Assembly (NCBI GenBank): GCA_003531115.1
Contig: DQHT01000003.1
Location: 1 to 23,751, forward strand
From: Bacteroidota bacterium
GTDB lineage: Bacteria; Bacteroidota; Bacteroidia; UBA8524
Length of the DNA stretch: 23,751 nucleotides
Direction of reading: 5' to 3'
Positions 5,641 to 15,557 of the stretch are shown here, piece after piece (positions within the stretch are counted from its first letter, which is position 1; every line of letters starts with the position of its first letter). The notes under the pieces were generated by a model. That model worked only from the letters and a program-made list of their open reading frames with translations. It was not told where the DNA came from and made no database searches. Made by a program: the position numbers and the translations under genes.

Positions 5641-7443
5641 TTAGCCGATCATAATATGCGACTTGGGATAGAGGTAGGCGTTCGATTTCGAGGAAACGCT
5701 CAGGGAAAAAGCCAGCGACAAGATCCCGATACGCCCTACAAACATGGAAATGACCAGAACCATCTTACTAAAATCCGACAACTGAGCTGTAATCCCTGTT
5801 GAAAGTCCAACTGTGGCGAAGGCAGAAACTTCCTCAAACACCAGCCTGGTTACCTCTATTCCGGGTTCGGCAATTACCAGCAAAACCACACAGATAAAGA
5901 TAAAGGTGGCAGAAAAGATAAATACCGCAAAGGCTTTATAAATAAGTTCCTGCGAAATGGTTCTTCTTCCCAAAGTAACCACCTTGCGCCCGGTTACTGT
6001 AGCTAAAATGGCTGTGAAAATAACCACAAACGTGGAGGTTTTGATCCCCCCGCCTGTTCCACCCGATGAGGCACCAATAAACATCAGGAAAATAAATATG
6101 ATAAGGATAGGGGTTCCAAGCAGGGATATATCAACGGTATTAAATCCGGCAGTTCGTGTGGTAACGGATTGAAAAACAGAAGTAACCAGAGCCGGCATAG
6201 AACCTTCACCCGCAATGACCCCATTTCTTTCAAGCAGGTAAAACGTCAGCGCTCCAAAGGCAATAAGAATGAGTGAGCCGTAAAAAGCGATCTGTGTGCT
6301 CAATTTCCATTTTTTCCAGGGTTTGCTCAAACGTTCGCGCACATTTCTGATCTCAAAAATATCGCGCAATGCGGGAAAACCGAGTCCGCCAAAAAAGATC
6401 GTCGCCGCTATGCATAAATGGAGCAGGTAATTGCTTTTGATACCGGCCTCCGCCAACCCGTTTGTAAAAAGAGCAAATCCGGCATTACAAAAGGCAGAAA
6501 CACCATGAAATACCGAATAGAACATCTTTTCACCCGGACTATTGAACGCATAGGAGCCCCAAAAATTATAAATAAGAATGGTACTGATCAATTCTATGGT
6601 AAGGGTATAAAAAACAACCTTTCGCAATAAGGAAACCGTACCCATAAGCGACTCATTGTCAAACAACTCCTTGAGCATGCTCTGCTGTTTGAGGCCCATC
6701 CCTTTTTTCATAAAAGAGGCAAAAAAAGTGGCGAATGAGATGATCCCAAGTCCGCCGATCTGGAACAACATGAGCAGGATAAAGTGTCCTTTGGTATTAA
6801 AAAAAGTAGCCGTATCCACTACGATCAGCCCGGTTACACAAGCCGCACTTGTTGAAGTAAATATGGCATCCACCCAGCGAAGTTGGCCGTTACCTGTACT
6901 AAGTGCAGGTAATTGAAGTAAGAAGGTTCCACTCGCAATCAATAACAAAAAGGAGATAAGGAAGATGGTAGTTGGCCGCAGTTTGATCTGACCCAGCTCC
7001 TGTATTGATTTAACCACTTCCAATACGATCAATACCAGGAGGTAGCACTGAATAAAAAAAACGTAATAGGGTTCAAAGCCATGCCAGCCCAAGGCTTCAA
7101 ACATGCGGACGATGATAGGAAAGGAGAATAATTTGTAGGAAATAAAATTTAGAACGACCAGGCTCAACAGAACCAGTTCAGTCGTTGAATTCCGAATAAA
7201 TTCCTTTCGTTGAACCGTAAAAAAGATGCGAGCCAGATAGTTCAGAATAAAGACCGCAAAAAAGGAGCGGTTGATATCAAGAAGGATCTTTTTTTCTTCC
7301 TCCGTATGTTCATAGCCATGGTAATAAACCAGTGTAGCCACGGTAACAACTGAGCTGATGGCAACGACCCAACCCATTATTTTCAAAATGCGTTGCTTGT
7401 TATTGAAAATAAAGATGTTAATATGTTGCCTTAGTCCAAACAT
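5641..7443 (-). CDS. TrkH/KtrB-family potassium transporter with N-terminal extension
   Basis: This 600-residue membrane protein carries the four P-loop filter segments of the SKT superfamily: TSTSAACVTGL (196-206), SAFCNAGFAL (316-325), TTRTAGFNTV (428-437) and SAFATVGLST (540-549). GASSGGTGGGIKTSTF (458-473) matches the intramembrane gate loop of KtrB/TrkH. The central 160-600 part corresponds to a normal KtrB/TrkH core. The first 150 residues add about four hydrophobic helices that a minimal KtrB lacks. It should import K+ (or Na+) at the inner membrane, normally with a TrkA/KtrA RCK subunit, which is absent here. The ATG follows the rfaE1 stop with no gap, so the two genes are translationally coupled. 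Confidence 0.93.
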   Translation of the reverse strand: MFGLRQHINIFIFNNKQRILKIMGWVVAISSVVTVATLVYYHGYEHTEEEKKILLDINRSFFAVFILNYLARIFFTVQRKEFIRNSTTELVLLSLVVLNFISYKLFSFPIIVRMFEALGWHGFEPYYVFFIQCYLLVLIVLEVVKSIQELGQIKLRPTTIFLISFLLLIASGTFLLQLPALSTGNGQLRWVDAIFTSTSAACVTGLIVVDTATFFNTKGHFILLMLFQIGGLGIISFATFFASFMKKGMGLKQQSMLKELFDNESLMGTVSLLRKVVFYTLTIELISTILIYNFWGSYAFNSPGEKMFYSVFHGVSAFCNAGFALFTNGLAEAGIKSNYLLHLCIAATIFFGGLGFPALRDIFEIRNVRERLSKPWKKWKLSTQIAFYGSLILIAFGALTFYLLERNGVIAGEGSMPALVTSVFQSVTTRTAGFNTVDISLLGTPILIIFIFLMFIGASSGGTGGGIKTSTFVVIFTAILATVTGRKVVTLGRRTISQELIYKAFAVFIFSATFIFICVVLLVIAEPGIEVTRLVFEEVSAFATVGLSTGITAQLSDFSKMVLVISMFVGRIGILSLAFSLSVSSKSNAYLYPKSHIMIG

Positions 7444-8426
7444 TTAGTCCCGGCTCAATTTAATGGCTTCTTCAAGCAATTTCGCTTTTTCTATGGGTAC
7501 CACACCAACTTTTTCACAGACCAGTCCCCCGGCCAGATTCGACAGAAATGCTATTTCAAAAAGAGGAGCATTCAGTGCCAGGCACAGTGCCGCTACGCTC
7601 ACCACCGTATCGCCTGCTCCGGAGACATCAGAAATATTCCTTACATGAGCCGGCAAACGCTCCCAGTGTTTCCTATCGCTGATCAATACCCCGCGTTCAG
7701 AAAGGGTCACCATCACGATATCGCAATGCAGCCGACTCTGAACCAACTCCACGGCATGCTTAAGTTCCGTTTCGTTTTTCAGGTTACTGTCGAGTTTGAG
7801 CCCCTCAATTATTTCCTTTAGGTTGGGCTTAAACAGGGTAGCCCCGCGGTAGGCTAAAAAATTATTTCGTTTCGGATCTACTACGGTAACGATACCTCTT
7901 GATTTTGCCAGGAAAATGATCGCCTGTATCAGCGATTCATTCAGCAGGCCTTTGTCATAATCTTCAAAGATCAGCACCTGGTACTTTTCCAGTTCCAGCT
8001 CTATCCAGTCGAGAAGGTCCTTCCTCTCCTCCAGATTCAGTTCATGCAGGTCCTCGTCGTCAACACGCAGCATATGGTGATTATTCCCGATGATGCGATG
8101 TTTAACGGTTGTTTTTCTGTGCGCACTGCGAATTAATCCATCCGTAGCGATACCTTCTGCCAGCAACAGTTCGTTCAGGCGGTCTCCCTGTTCGTCATTT
8201 CCAATGATGGAGGCAATGGCTACCTCGGCACCCAAAGCCCGGAGGTTCAAGGCTACGTTGGCGGCACCACCCGGACGATAATCCCGCTTTTCAACCGTTA
8301 CGATCGGAACGGGGGCTTCAGGAGAAATGCGGTCTACTTTCCCGAAAAGATAGGAATCGACCATCATATCGCCCACTACCAGGGCCTTTACGGTTCCAAA
8401 GCGGCTAAAAAGAGCTTCCCACTTGT

Positions 8427-8430
<4 letters not shown>
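7444..8430 (-). CDS. rfaE1: D-glycero-beta-D-manno-heptose-7-phosphate kinase
   Basis: This 328-residue PfkB-family sugar kinase phosphorylates heptose-7-phosphate at C1, a step towards ADP-heptose for the LPS inner core. The sugar-binding signature is RPGGAANVALNL (52-63). The ATP/anion-hole signature DVSGAGDTV (268-276) contains the catalytic base D274. DPKRNN (185-190) and KPNLKE (201-206) are typical of the RfaE N-terminal domain. The second RfaE domain (adenylyltransferase) is missing, so this is the split, single-domain form, and a separate rfaE2 is expected elsewhere. Its ATG overlaps the aminotransferase stop in ATGA (8427-8430), and its stop abuts the trkH ATG, so the three genes form one transcription unit. 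Confidence 0.92.
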
Positions 8431-9623
<1,193 letters not shown>

Positions 9624-9936
9624 GGTATGGAAATGCGAATATAGTTGGAAGAAGTTCCAAATTCCAATAAGCAAGTTCCAAAGCTTGCGCGTGAGTATTG
9701 CTTGCGCACGAGTATAACAAATAATTCCGCGCCATTGCGCCATTGCGTCAAATACGTTGGCGAAAGCAATACGCATGCGCCAGCCCGTCCTTTTGACGTG
9801 AATCCAAACTTCGCCCTACCCGAAAGCATTGGTTTTCAGCCAAATTGACCCTCCATCCACTACGGACCTGTCATAATTTCCGATTCCTGCTCTTGGAAAA
9901 CACTTTGCAGGCTAAATAGCGTTAGCATATCATACT
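9624..9936. repeat. Repeat-rich divergent intergenic region
   Basis: This 313-bp gap separates the divergent aminotransferase and clpB genes. It holds TTGGAA-GAAG-TTCCAA (9645-9660), a second TTCCAA, GCTTGCGC twice (9683-9690 and 9700-9707), and CGCCATTG twice near 9730-9745. It must contain both promoters. For clpB the best guess is TTTG at 9904-9907 with TATCATAC at 9928-9935, but the latter is a poor -7 match. No gene or CIRCE-like inverted repeat is seen. Confidence 0.55.
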
Positions 9937-12537
9937 ATGGATTTCAAACAATTCACCATCAAAGCCCAGGAGGCTGTTCAAAAGGCTCAGGAACTGGCCA
10001 TGACCGGTCAAAACCAGTCGATCGAAACCGGGCACCTCTTAAAAGGAATGCTGCTCAGCGATGAGTCGGTATTGGCTTTTCTTTTTAATAAACTCAATAT
10101 CCCACAACAACGGCTTAACCAGTCATTGGATGCCATCATTGAATCGTACCCGAAAGTAGAAGGGGGTGATCAATACCTGGGCCGTCAAACCCAGCAGGTT
10201 TTACTCAATGCTCAAAACTACCTGAAAGACTTTGGCGACGACTTCGTTTCGGTCGACCACCTTTTATTGGCCCTTTTTAAAAATAAAGACAGTGTTTCCA
10301 CCCTCTTAAAGGATGCCGGCATGAGCGAAGATGCGCTTAAAAAGGCCATCAAAGACCTGCGTGGCGGACAGAAAATTACCAGCGACACAGCTGAACAACA
10401 GCATCAATCCCTGGATAAATATGCAAAAAACCTGAACGATCTGGCCGCCAAAGGTAAACTCGATCCGGTTATCGGCCGGGACGAAGAAATTCGGCGTGTA
10501 CTCCAGATTTTATCCCGGCGTACCAAAAACAACCCGGTCCTTATCGGTGAACCCGGGGTGGGTAAAACAGCGATCGCCGAAGGGCTCGCCCACCGTATCG
10601 TTAATGGTGATGTGCCCGAAAACCTGAAATCCAAACAGATCTATTCCCTCGATATGGGTTCCCTCATTGCAGGTGCCAAATACAAAGGTGAGTTTGAGGA
10701 ACGGCTTAAAGCGGTCGTGAAGGAAGTTATTAATTCAGATGGCGAGATCGTTCTGTTTATAGATGAGATGCATACCCTGGTGGGTGCAGGGGGTGGTGGC
10801 GAAGGAGCCATGGATGCAGCAAATATCCTGAAACCTGCACTTGCACGGGGAGAATTGAGGGCTATCGGCGCAACCACGCTGGCCGAGTACCAGAAATACA
10901 TCGAAAAAGACAAAGCACTGGAACGTCGTTTCCAAAAGGTCATGGTTGAAGAACCGGACACCCAGGATGCCATTTCTATCCTTCGCGGTTTAAAAGAACG
11001 GTACGAAGTGCACCACAAGGTGCGGATCAAAGACGAAGCGATCATAGCTGCGGTAGAACTTTCTCAAAGGTATATCACCGACCGTTTTCTCCCGGATAAG
11101 GCCATCGACCTGATCGATGAGGCGGCCTCCAAACTGCGGCTCGAGATCGATTCCGTTCCCGAAGAACTCGACGAGATCGAACGCCGTATCATGCAGTTGG
11201 AGATCGAAAGAGAAGCCATTAAAAGGGAAAAAGGAACCGAAACCCTTGACAAACTCAATAAGGAAATTGCCGAACTGCAGGATGAGCGTAACGAAATAAA
11301 AGCCCGCTGGCAGTCAGAAAAAGGCGTAGTGGAAGCCATCCAAAGCAGCAAGGAAAATATTGAAAACCTGAAGCTGGAGGCCGAACGCGCCGAACGTGCC
11401 GGGGACTATGGTAAAGTTGCCGAGATCCGTTATGGAAAGATCAAAGAAGCCGAACAGGAACTCGAAGCCAACAAACAAAAACTCGGCGAATTGCAGGCCA
11501 ACAGCTCACTGGTAAAAGAAGAAGTAGATGCCGAAGATATTGCAGGGGTAGTAAGCCGCTGGACCGGTATCCCCGTCAATAAAATGCTGCAAAGCGAAAG
11601 GGAAAAACTGCTTTATCTTGAAGACGAATTACACAGACGAGTTGTGGGACAAGAAGAGGCGATCTCGGCTATATCCGATGCTGTTAGAAGGAGCCGGGCC
11701 GGACTTCAGGACCCAAAACGTCCGATAGGATCATTTATCTTTCTTGGTACCACCGGAGTCGGAAAAACCGAGTTGGCAAAGGCCTTGGCCGAATACCTGT
11801 TCAACCAGGAAAATGCCATGGTGCGTATCGACATGAGCGAATACCAGGAAAAACATACGGTTTCCAGGCTCATCGGAGCGCCTCCGGGATATGTGGGCTA
11901 TGATGAGGGGGGGCAACTTACCGAAGCCATTCGCAGACGGCCCTATAGTGTTGTATTGTTGGATGAGATCGAAAAAGCCCACCCGGATGTATTCAATATC
12001 CTTTTGCAGGTATTGGATGATGGACGCTTAACCGACAACAAAGGCCGCACAGCCAATTTCAGGAATACCATTATCATCATGACCTCCAACCTGGGTTCAG
12101 ATGTGATCCGCGATAATTTTGAGCAGATTCAGGATAAGGACATGGATGAGGTGATCGCAAAAACCAAAATGCAGGTTTTTGAGATCCTGAAAAAATCCAT
12201 ACGTCCTGAATTTTTAAACCGTATTGACGAAACCATCGTATTTACTCCGCTTAGCCGTGAGAATGTGCGCCAAATCGTGGAATTGCAGTTTAAAATGCTG
12301 CAAAAGATGCTGGAAGAAAATGCCATCACCCTCAATGCTACCGATGAAGCCCTCGACTGGCTGGCCCAACTTGGATACGATCCTCAATTTGGAGCAAGGC
12401 CCTTAAAGCGGGTCATGCAGAAGAAGGTGCTGAACGAATTGAGCAAGAAAATTTTGAGTGGAGAGGTCCAAAAAGAGAGCAATATCCTCATCAAAATTGA
12501 CGAGCATAACCAAATCTCCTTTGTGAACCAGGCTTAA
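9937..12537 (+). CDS. clpB: ATP-dependent chaperone ClpB (protein disaggregase)
   Basis: This 866-residue Hsp100 chaperone extracts polypeptides from aggregates with DnaK and threads them through a hexameric ring. Domain order is complete: Clp N-domain (about 1-145), AAA1 with Walker A GEPGVGKT (204-211), Walker B LFIDE (273-277) and pore-loop tyrosine Y249 in AKYKGEF, then a charged coiled-coil M-domain (about 405-530). AAA2 follows with Walker A GTTGVGKT (604-611), Walker B VVLLDE (672-677) and pore loop GYVGYD (651-656), then the D2 C-terminal domain. The long M-domain and the lack of a ClpP-binding loop separate it from ClpA/ClpC. Length is normal. It is followed by a strong hairpin and appears monocistronic. 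Confidence 0.98.
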   Translation: MDFKQFTIKAQEAVQKAQELAMTGQNQSIETGHLLKGMLLSDESVLAFLFNKLNIPQQRLNQSLDAIIESYPKVEGGDQYLGRQTQQVLLNAQNYLKDFGDDFVSVDHLLLALFKNKDSVSTLLKDAGMSEDALKKAIKDLRGGQKITSDTAEQQHQSLDKYAKNLNDLAAKGKLDPVIGRDEEIRRVLQILSRRTKNNPVLIGEPGVGKTAIAEGLAHRIVNGDVPENLKSKQIYSLDMGSLIAGAKYKGEFEERLKAVVKEVINSDGEIVLFIDEMHTLVGAGGGGEGAMDAANILKPALARGELRAIGATTLAEYQKYIEKDKALERRFQKVMVEEPDTQDAISILRGLKERYEVHHKVRIKDEAIIAAVELSQRYITDRFLPDKAIDLIDEAASKLRLEIDSVPEELDEIERRIMQLEIEREAIKREKGTETLDKLNKEIAELQDERNEIKARWQSEKGVVEAIQSSKENIENLKLEAERAERAGDYGKVAEIRYGKIKEAEQELEANKQKLGELQANSSLVKEEVDAEDIAGVVSRWTGIPVNKMLQSEREKLLYLEDELHRRVVGQEEAISAISDAVRRSRAGLQDPKRPIGSFIFLGTTGVGKTELAKALAEYLFNQENAMVRIDMSEYQEKHTVSRLIGAPPGYVGYDEGGQLTEAIRRRPYSVVLLDEIEKAHPDVFNILLQVLDDGRLTDNKGRTANFRNTIIIMTSNLGSDVIRDNFEQIQDKDMDEVIAKTKMQVFEILKKSIRPEFLNRIDETIVFTPLSRENVRQIVELQFKMLQKMLEENAITLNATDEALDWLAQLGYDPQFGARPLKRVMQKKVLNELSKKILSGEVQKESNILIKIDEHNQISFVNQA

Positions 12538-12557
12538 AAGCGCCGAAGATTCGTCTA

Positions 12558-12588
12558 AAAGGCATTATCTCAAAAGGGTAATGCCTTT
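12558..12588 (+). terminator. Hairpin terminator after clpB
   Basis: AAAGGCATTA (12558-12567) and TAATGCCTTT (12579-12588) form a perfect 10-bp stem around an 11-nt loop, 20 bp after the clpB stop. There is only a short T run after the stem. Its last base is also the first base of the next gene's -7 box. Confidence 0.7.
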
Positions 12589-12595
12589 ATATTTG
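12588..12595 (+). promoter_or_regulatory. -7 box TATATTTG for the double-GNAT gene
   Basis: Exact TAnnTTTG match ending 4 nt before the ATG at 12600. Transcription from it would start at or next to the A of the ATG, giving a leaderless mRNA. It abuts the clpB terminator. Confidence 0.6.
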
Positions 12596-12599
12596 AAGC

Positions 12600-13556
12600 A
12601 TGTCAACTCCCTGGCTACGCTATTCGGAAATTCTCAGTCACTCGGTAAAAGCCCTTCCAGAATCCATTTATAGCCCTGCACAAAAGCTTGCCTGGCTTTC
12701 AAAAGTTGAATCGCTCAATTGGGCTGAACGACTGGCCGGACAGGAAGTCTTTGAGCGGAAAATGGGCGGAAAATGCGTCGCCTTTGCCACCCTAAATGAG
12801 AATACCCTCGATTTCCTGTTCGTGTCACCGGAGTATTGGCGCCAGGGTTTAGCCACCTCGCTGATCCATGAGGTGGAAATGGCTGCACGTACCAAAGGCC
12901 TGCAGGAATTAAATGTGGAAGCAAGTTTGGCTTTATTTCCACTTTGCCTTCGAGAAGGATTTCAAGTCATCGAAAAAGAATATGTAGCTATTGGCGATGA
13001 AAATGTTCCGCGATTTAAAATGTCCAAACCATTCTTACATCAAAGGCATCGCTCTCGCGTCTTATGGAGTACGGACCGATTGTACCTTAGGGAAATGCTC
13101 CCCATTGATGCACAAACCTGTTACGAACTCAATCTGGATCCCATGGTACTTCGTTATACTGGTGATGTCGAATTTGCATCCGTCGAAGCATCCCGTGAAT
13201 TTTTGGAAAACTATGACCCCTACAAAAAAACGGGTTACGGAAGGTGGGCGATGATCCGAAAAAATGACGGGGCCTGGATAGGTTGGTGTGGAATTAAAAA
13301 ACATGAGGATGGAAAAATTGACCTCGGGTACAGGCTCCATCAACAGTATTGGAACCAGGGTTATGCCACCGAAGCCGCGAAATTGAGTATGGAATTAGCG
13401 AAAAACGAATTCCATCTGGACAAGCTGATCCTCGAAGCGAATCAGGACAATCTTGCTTCCAGAAGGATAGCGGAAAAATTGGGTTTTGTTGAGCAGATTA
13501 GTCCTAAACACGCCGCTATCCACGATGTACTCTACCTGAAAAATTTGTGCGAATAA
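12600..13556 (+). CDS. Tandem double-GNAT N-acetyltransferase
   Basis: This 318-residue protein contains two GNAT folds. Domain 1 (about 5-140) has the acetyl-CoA motif VSPEYWRQGLATSLI (75-89) and a YSPAQKLAWL segment like YafP-type acetyltransferases. Domain 2 (about 158-318) is RimJ/RimL-like: RLYLREM at its start, the acetyl-CoA motif QYWNQGYATEAA (249-260), then EANQDNLASRRIAEKLGF (279-296), a family hallmark. Both pyrophosphate loops look intact, so both halves may be active. Substrates are unknown; domain 2 relatives acetylate ribosomal protein N-termini or small molecules. It is cytoplasmic, with a promoter box just upstream, and ends 19 bp before the first lipoprotein gene. Confidence 0.88.
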   Translation: MSTPWLRYSEILSHSVKALPESIYSPAQKLAWLSKVESLNWAERLAGQEVFERKMGGKCVAFATLNENTLDFLFVSPEYWRQGLATSLIHEVEMAARTKGLQELNVEASLALFPLCLREGFQVIEKEYVAIGDENVPRFKMSKPFLHQRHRSRVLWSTDRLYLREMLPIDAQTCYELNLDPMVLRYTGDVEFASVEASREFLENYDPYKKTGYGRWAMIRKNDGAWIGWCGIKKHEDGKIDLGYRLHQQYWNQGYATEAAKLSMELAKNEFHLDKLILEANQDNLASRRIAEKLGFVEQISPKHAAIHDVLYLKNLCE

Positions 13557-13575
13557 ATTATCTTCGAAAAGTCAG

Positions 13576-14070
13576 ATGAGGCTTCTACTTGTATTCTTTC
13601 TTGCCTTTTTATGGACCGCCTGCTGCATCGAACCCTGCGATTGCGCTGACGAGTGCAAAAAACCCTATATCTTTAGTTTTATTGTAGGTCCGGGTGACTA
13701 CAGCACAGAGGATATCGATACCCTGGAGATCCGTTATAAGTTTGAAGGAAACAATTACTTCGACACCTCCTGGTTCTACCTGAATACCGGCAAAAACCAG
13801 CCTGTTCATCCCTGCTCAGGTAATAATCAATTGGTGCTGGATAAAAACATTCCGGACGAAAACGGCAAACTGGTTCGGGTCGCGATCTACAAGATCTTTA
13901 CCGCAGTCGATTCCTTTCAGATCGATGGCATGGACCTGATCGTCACCAAATCAGGAGAAAAATGTTGCCGCTGTATAAAAACGGTGAGAAGGGAATTCCT
14001 CCTGGATAGTGTCAAGGTAGTACAAACCAGTCTTATTCCCGTTCCGGTTTCGGTTGCAAAAAAGAACTAA
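13576..14070 (+). CDS. Small Cys-rich putative lipoprotein, copy 1
   Basis: Unrecognised family. This 164-residue protein begins with a signal peptide (about 1-15) and a lipobox-like LWTAC, so C16 is the likely lipidated residue. Next comes a cysteine cluster, CDCADEC (21-27). The middle is polar and probably beta-rich, with another cysteine in HPCSG. Near the C-terminus GEKCCRCIKTVRREF gives a second cluster. The arrangement CDCxDEC ... CxC is shared with the next gene, so the two are tandem paralogues. Even cysteine numbers per cluster suggest disulfides or metal binding outside the cytoplasm. A one-mismatch -7 box (TATCTTCG, 13559-13566) lies 9 nt before the ATG. Confidence 0.75.
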   Translation: MRLLLVFFLAFLWTACCIEPCDCADECKKPYIFSFIVGPGDYSTEDIDTLEIRYKFEGNNYFDTSWFYLNTGKNQPVHPCSGNNQLVLDKNIPDENGKLVRVAIYKIFTAVDSFQIDGMDLIVTKSGEKCCRCIKTVRREFLLDSVKVVQTSLIPVPVSVAKKN

Positions 14071-14080
14071 TTTTTAATAC

Positions 14081-14088
14081 TAACTTAG
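14081..14088 (+). promoter_or_regulatory. Candidate -7 box TAACTTAG for lipoprotein copy 2
   Basis: One mismatch to TAnnTTTG, ending exactly 4 nt before the ATG at 14093. This is the same spacing as in front of the GNAT and rsmE genes. Confidence 0.35.
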
Positions 14089-14092
14089 CGGT

Positions 14093-14629
14093 ATGCGAAA
14101 GCTGCTTCTTATTCTTCCGGTACTTCTCCTCCTTTCGCATGGATGTGTAAGAACCTGCGACTGTTTCGATGAGTGCACAGATATCATTACCTATAAATTT
14201 GATACGAGCGCAGGTAGCTTTCATGCAGCCGAAACCGATAGCTTTTATGTACAAATCCAGTTAGAAAATGATAGTCATTGGTATACTGACTCAATCGGCT
14301 CCTCTTCGCCTTTGAAATACCATCTTCTGTTCGACTCAATATGGATTGGACCAAGCTGCGGTCCTTTGAATTCACCGGGCTTTGGTCTGGGTGCGGAAGT
14401 GATAGAACAAGATACCCGGAAGGAGAAAAATATCAAAAGTTTGCGTGTAATAACCGCAAGCGACACGGCCACTCTGGATAGTCTTATCATGACCATTCAT
14501 AAAAGGGGTCGTATAAATTGCAAATGCGTCAGTTATGTTGAATTTTCTTTTTATCAAAAAGGTGTAAAAACATATTTGATAGCCAAAGAGCCTTCGCCTT
14601 ATATTTCTGTTACGCTTATACCAGATTAA
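14093..14629 (+). CDS. Small Cys-rich putative lipoprotein, copy 2
   Basis: Unrecognised family; paralogue of the preceding gene. 178 residues: signal peptide (about 1-17), lipobox LSHGC with C18 as the likely lipid-bearing cysteine, then CDCFDEC (22-28), followed by a predicted beta-rich middle. A late INCKCVSYVEFSF segment matches the KCCRCIKTVRREF region of copy 1. ETDSFYVQI here corresponds to DIDTLEIRY there, and LDSLIMTIHKRG to IDGMDLIVTKSG. The C-terminal third is otherwise divergent. It ends in TTAA (14626-14629), which is also the stop of the convergent MBL hydrolase gene. Probable periplasmic or outer-membrane location, role unknown. Confidence 0.75.
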   Translation: MRKLLLILPVLLLLSHGCVRTCDCFDECTDIITYKFDTSAGSFHAAETDSFYVQIQLENDSHWYTDSIGSSSPLKYHLLFDSIWIGPSCGPLNSPGFGLGAEVIEQDTRKEKNIKSLRVITASDTATLDSLIMTIHKRGRINCKCVSYVEFSFYQKGVKTYLIAKEPSPYISVTLIPD

Positions 14630-15474
14630 CCGCCACTTAGTTCGCTTAAGGAAAAGGTCCGATCCAAACGCATCCCCTTTTCCGTCATTTTCACCGTTCC
14701 GCACTCAACTACGGGATCATGTTCAAAGTAATAAATATAGTCGTATTGAAGGGCTTCCTCGTGAATACGCAGCCTTTCTTTCATCGTATCAAGCGGTCGG
14801 ATATCATAGCCCATCACATAATTCACCGGAACATGGTGACTGGAAGGCATCAGGTCGGCCAAATAGATGAGGGTTTTGTCCTTGTACCGGATCTTGGGTA
14901 ACATCATCGCCTCGGTATGTCCGTTTACCTCAATAAAGGAAAAGTCTTTCATCAACTCCTCTCCACTTCTCAGAAATTTCAGTTGTCCGTGCTCCTCGAT
15001 CGGCAAGATGTTCTCATGAAGAAAAGATGCCCTTTCCCGGGGATTTGGGGCCAGAGCATGATTCCAGTGTTTTTCATGGCTCCAGTAAACAGCATTGGGA
15101 AAACGGGTTTGTAAGGCACTGCGGTCCTTATTCCATTTAACGGCACCTCCAACATGGTCGAAATGAAGGTGGGTCAGAAATACATCCGTGATGTCCTCAG
15201 GCGAAAATCCCTTTGCTTTTAATGAAGATTCCAAACTTGTATCTCCACTGAGGCAGTAATGCTTAAAAAAATTTGCGTCCTGCTTGTCACCAATTCCTGT
15301 ATCGATCAATACAAGACGATTTCCATCTTCCACAAGAAGGCAGCGCATCGCCCAGTTACACAAATTATTTTCATCAGCCGGATTCAGTTTATTCCAGATC
15401 ACTTTCGGTACAACGCCGAACATGGCCCCGCCGTCCAGTTTAAAAAGTCCGGTATCGATCACGTGTAATTCCAT
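14626..15474 (-). CDS. MBL-fold metallo-hydrolase
   Basis: This 282-residue metallo-beta-lactamase-fold hydrolase has the metal-binding set H102, H104, D106 and H107 in THLHFDHVGG, H186 in NGHTEAM and D207 in YLADLMPS; LIDTG (57-61) precedes them. Together they suit a di-zinc site. The layout resembles the AHL-lactonase/quorum-quenching branch, but the fold also covers many other esterases, so no substrate is claimed. No signal peptide. I chose ATG at 15474 over a frame beginning at 15522: the extra 16 residues would be encoded inside the terminator of the next gene, and TTCATTTG (15479-15486), a one-mismatch -7 box, ends 4 nt before 15474. It overlaps the lipoprotein gene by 4 bp at the stops. 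Confidence 0.9.
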   Translation of the reverse strand: MELHVIDTGLFKLDGGAMFGVVPKVIWNKLNPADENNLCNWAMRCLLVEDGNRLVLIDTGIGDKQDANFFKHYCLSGDTSLESSLKAKGFSPEDITDVFLTHLHFDHVGGAVKWNKDRSALQTRFPNAVYWSHEKHWNHALAPNPRERASFLHENILPIEEHGQLKFLRSGEELMKDFSFIEVNGHTEAMMLPKIRYKDKTLIYLADLMPSSHHVPVNYVMGYDIRPLDTMKERLRIHEEALQYDYIYYFEHDPVVECGTVKMTEKGMRLDRTFSLSELSGG

Positions 15475-15478
15475 CACA

Positions 15479-15486
15479 CAAATGAA
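15479..15486 (-). promoter_or_regulatory. Candidate -7 box TTCATTTG for the MBL hydrolase
   Basis: One mismatch to TAnnTTTG on the minus strand, ending 4 nt before the ATG at 15474. It lies between that ATG and the terminator of the T9SS protein gene. Confidence 0.35.
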
Positions 15487-15500
15487 GGCATTGTCCTCTA

Positions 15501-15539
15501 AAAAAAAAATCCCGGAACTCAAATGAGTCCGGGATTTTA
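15501..15539 (-). terminator. Rho-independent terminator of the T9SS surface-protein gene
   Basis: On the minus strand a GC-rich stem (TCCCGGA with TCCGGGA, extended by CTC/GAG, one bulged base, 4-nt loop) is followed by nine T residues or more. It starts about 20 bp after the stop at 15558. This is the clearest intrinsic terminator in the window. Confidence 0.92.
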
Positions 15540-15557
15540 TAAATGATTGATAGTGAA

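Noticed and set aside
9624..9776. 51-residue N-terminal extension of the aminotransferase
   Set aside because: It runs through repeat-rich intergenic DNA and has no family similarity; ATG 9623 gives the standard N-terminus.
15475..15522. N-terminal 16 residues of a longer MBL hydrolase frame
   Set aside because: They are encoded by the stem and A/T tract of the neighbouring gene's intrinsic terminator, and the family start fits 15474.
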